This document shows, piece by piece, positions 62,394 through 64,000 of a stretch of DNA of 64,000 nt. The number at the start of each line of letters is the position of its first letter. The stretch's first letter is position 1. This stretch comes from Mya arenaria (lineage: Eukaryota; Mollusca; Bivalvia; Myida; Myidae). The notes below the pieces were generated by a model, which did no database searches, was not told where the DNA came from, and worked only from the letters and a program-made list of their open reading frames with translations. The stretch is taken from NCBI RefSeq assembly GCF_026914265.1, contig NC_069133.1, positions 10,795,937 through 10,859,936 of the forward strand, given 5' to 3'. Made by a program: the position numbers and the translations under genes.

Positions 62394-63696
62394 ATGTCCC
62401 GTCCTAGCGGTAGCGGGAACGAGGAAGAGTTCGCTTACAGCAGTTCGGGCTCCGAGGGGGAGGGAACGTGGGAGGGTGAGCGACCCACAGGGAAGTCCGT
62501 CCTCAACGTGTTCAAGGGATACCACGTTCCGGGCAAATACAAGTAATTATAACCTAATGCCAAACTTTATAAGTTGGGTGTATTTTTACAGATTCCAAAT
62601 ATTTTCACCATTATGGTAAATGTAACCAAGTAAAACACGTACTTTTCACATCAAAGTGTTCTTAGACATGTATATTGTAATGCTAAAATACTTTAAGTTT
62701 TATGTGTTAATGCAGTAGGATTCCTTAAACTATTAGGCATGTATGAATTGTGAACATAAGCTACTGACTCAGTTAAACTTGAGTTTTAGACCTAGTATGG
62801 ACGAAAGCATAGAACAAAGCATGTACCAACAATCAAGCGACAATCAATACAATAAACAACCAGAGGAGAGCGCAGCGTCTCAAATCGAGGAAAGCATCCA
62901 AGGACCATCATTTATAGCTAGCATGCCCGATTCAATGCAGCAGCAGCATTCACTTTCAGAAGACTGTTCAATCATTGGAGAAGGACCTACACTGACTCCA
63001 GAAACAAGCGAGTCTGACATTAAGAGGTCTCCACCTCCCGTGCCTCACAGACATTTTAAGTCCCAAATAGTAAGAGAGTTGAATAGGTCAACCCTCTCAG
63101 ATAACATGATCGAGACTGATGCCATTTCACTAACAGTTGAATCTGATAGTGTCGACCATTCAGACAGTGAAACACAAGAAAATCTAATGGCAGGAAGTGA
63201 CGAATACAGCAGTTACACTGACTTCACACACGCTCAAGGGTATCCACCCGCTGCTGGATATGATGCCAACGCTTTTCAAGGACAATATGGAGTGCAAGCG
63301 GAACAAAAGTATGATCCGCAGCCATACTGGCAACCTTATCCAGGACAACAACCATACATACCAAATGCACAATATCAGGCACCAAGGTTTCCACAGTGGG
63401 GTCCTTTCCCATACTATCCGTATGTACAGCCATATCAACATACACCTGATTTTGATAAAGCTAACAGGCCAACATTTGGCTACGAAAGTGCTCCATTCAA
63501 ACAAAAAGACAAGGAATCGTTCAAACCAGAGAAAACGCCTAGGAGAACAAAGGATACGGCAAAGCAAAGGCAACATAGAACGCCAACCGAGCCCGCAGTA
63601 AAGCTTGAACAAGAACGAAAACAAAACCAAAGGCACGTTGAGTCGAAGAAGCCACAAAACAGGAACCAAAGCCGGAGCACAGAGAGTCTTCGACAG
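62394..63696 (+). CDS. Unrecognised P/Q/Y-rich protein, N-terminal part
   Basis: Two exons, 62394-62542 and 62790-63696, join in phase (gt/ag borders) to give about 352 residues starting MSRPSGSGNEEEFAYSSSGS. An acidic Ser-rich start is followed by LNVFKGYHVPGKYK, a Ser/Glu/Gln stretch, a proline patch KRSPPPVPHRHFKS (possible SH3 ligand), a Tyr/Pro/Gln-rich segment (PQPYWQPYPGQQPYIP) and a Lys/Arg/Gln-rich charged tail. It looks largely disordered. I do not recognise the family. The frame would stop seven bases after 63696 (RQVC then TGA, with aataaa at 63706-63711), so this could be the last exon; or the gt at 63697 is a donor and the gene continues, with a possible next exon ending cacag at 63846. 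No function can be assigned. Confidence 0.65.
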
Positions 63697-63704
63697 GTTT
63701 GTTG

Positions 63705-64000
63705 AATAAAATTATAAGAATATAACACAAAATGCAGTTTTTAAATTTTGCATTTGTTTTGTTTTATATAACACCCACTTCTGATCAAATACGCAAACAA
63801 GAAAATGTTCAAACCGAATCACGAAGAGAATCAACACCGACACAGGTACGACTTGTTGCGTCAAGTGCTTAATGTGAATTTTTATGATCGTTGGATATAC
63901 GTCGTCCGTCCGTTGCTCATCGTCCAAAATCGGTTTGTTGACGTTCACTACGGCACAGTTTTCATAATAAATAACTTGGTCAGAATGTTAGACTCTGCTG
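63705..64000. other. Right edge, possible further exon
   Basis: An open segment SDQIRKQENVQTESRRESTP TQ ends at 63846 directly before gtacga, like an exon 3' end, and its composition resembles the preceding exon. The acceptor is not clear (the only candidate would add a hydrophobic stretch). Confidence 0.3.

Overview
The window is AT-rich metazoan DNA with large introns, GT-AG splicing, many minisatellites and MITEs, and Ty3/gypsy fossils. The dispersed-repeat types and the mollusc-like FAD-oxidoreductase gene point to a bivalve mollusc. That assignment is inference from gene content and was not tested by a search.

Layout. 1-8.5 kb is repeat-rich and holds no intact gene: a 39-bp minisatellite, a dead 1.05-kb Tc1-type transposon, a ~66-bp minisatellite and a 3-kb, 33-bp-unit array. 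8.6-14.9 kb (+) is a seven-exon DXO/Rai1-family decapping exoribonuclease gene. 18-22.3 kb is a 4.3-kb, 32-bp-unit array related in sequence to the 33-bp array but inverted, with a GC-rich MITE inserted. 22.7-34.8 kb (+) is an eight-exon secreted or GPI-anchored BBE-like FAD oxidoreductase gene whose introns carry several arrays. 35.5-39.5 kb (-) is a four-exon executioner caspase. 42.9-52.7 kb (-) is a twelve-exon O-GlcNAcase (OGA) gene. 53-54.8 kb is an internally deleted Tc1-like transposon with a nested hairpin MITE. 55.9-61.6 kb is a cluster of broken Ty3/gypsy elements. 62.4 kb to the right edge (+) starts an unrecognised gene for a P/Q/Y-rich protein.

For the four recognised genes every exon joins in frame with GT-AG borders and the coding totals are multiples of three (342, 584, 381 and 863 aa). 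They share no obvious pathway: RNA quality control, FAD redox chemistry, apoptosis and nucleocytoplasmic O-GlcNAc removal. The FAD gene and the caspase gene converge tail to tail; the caspase and OGA lie in the same direction.

The most unusual signal is that several tandem repeats in the DXO and FAD genes are built from, or start at, exon-intron borders. The DXO exon-5 acceptor plus exon start has become a 74-bp minisatellite. The FAD-gene exon-2 acceptor plus signal-peptide coding part is triplicated. Its exon-2 donor is repeated about five times. Its exon-7 donor region is duplicated on the far side of a 1.4-kb array. This looks like a recurring process of tandem duplication at splice borders.
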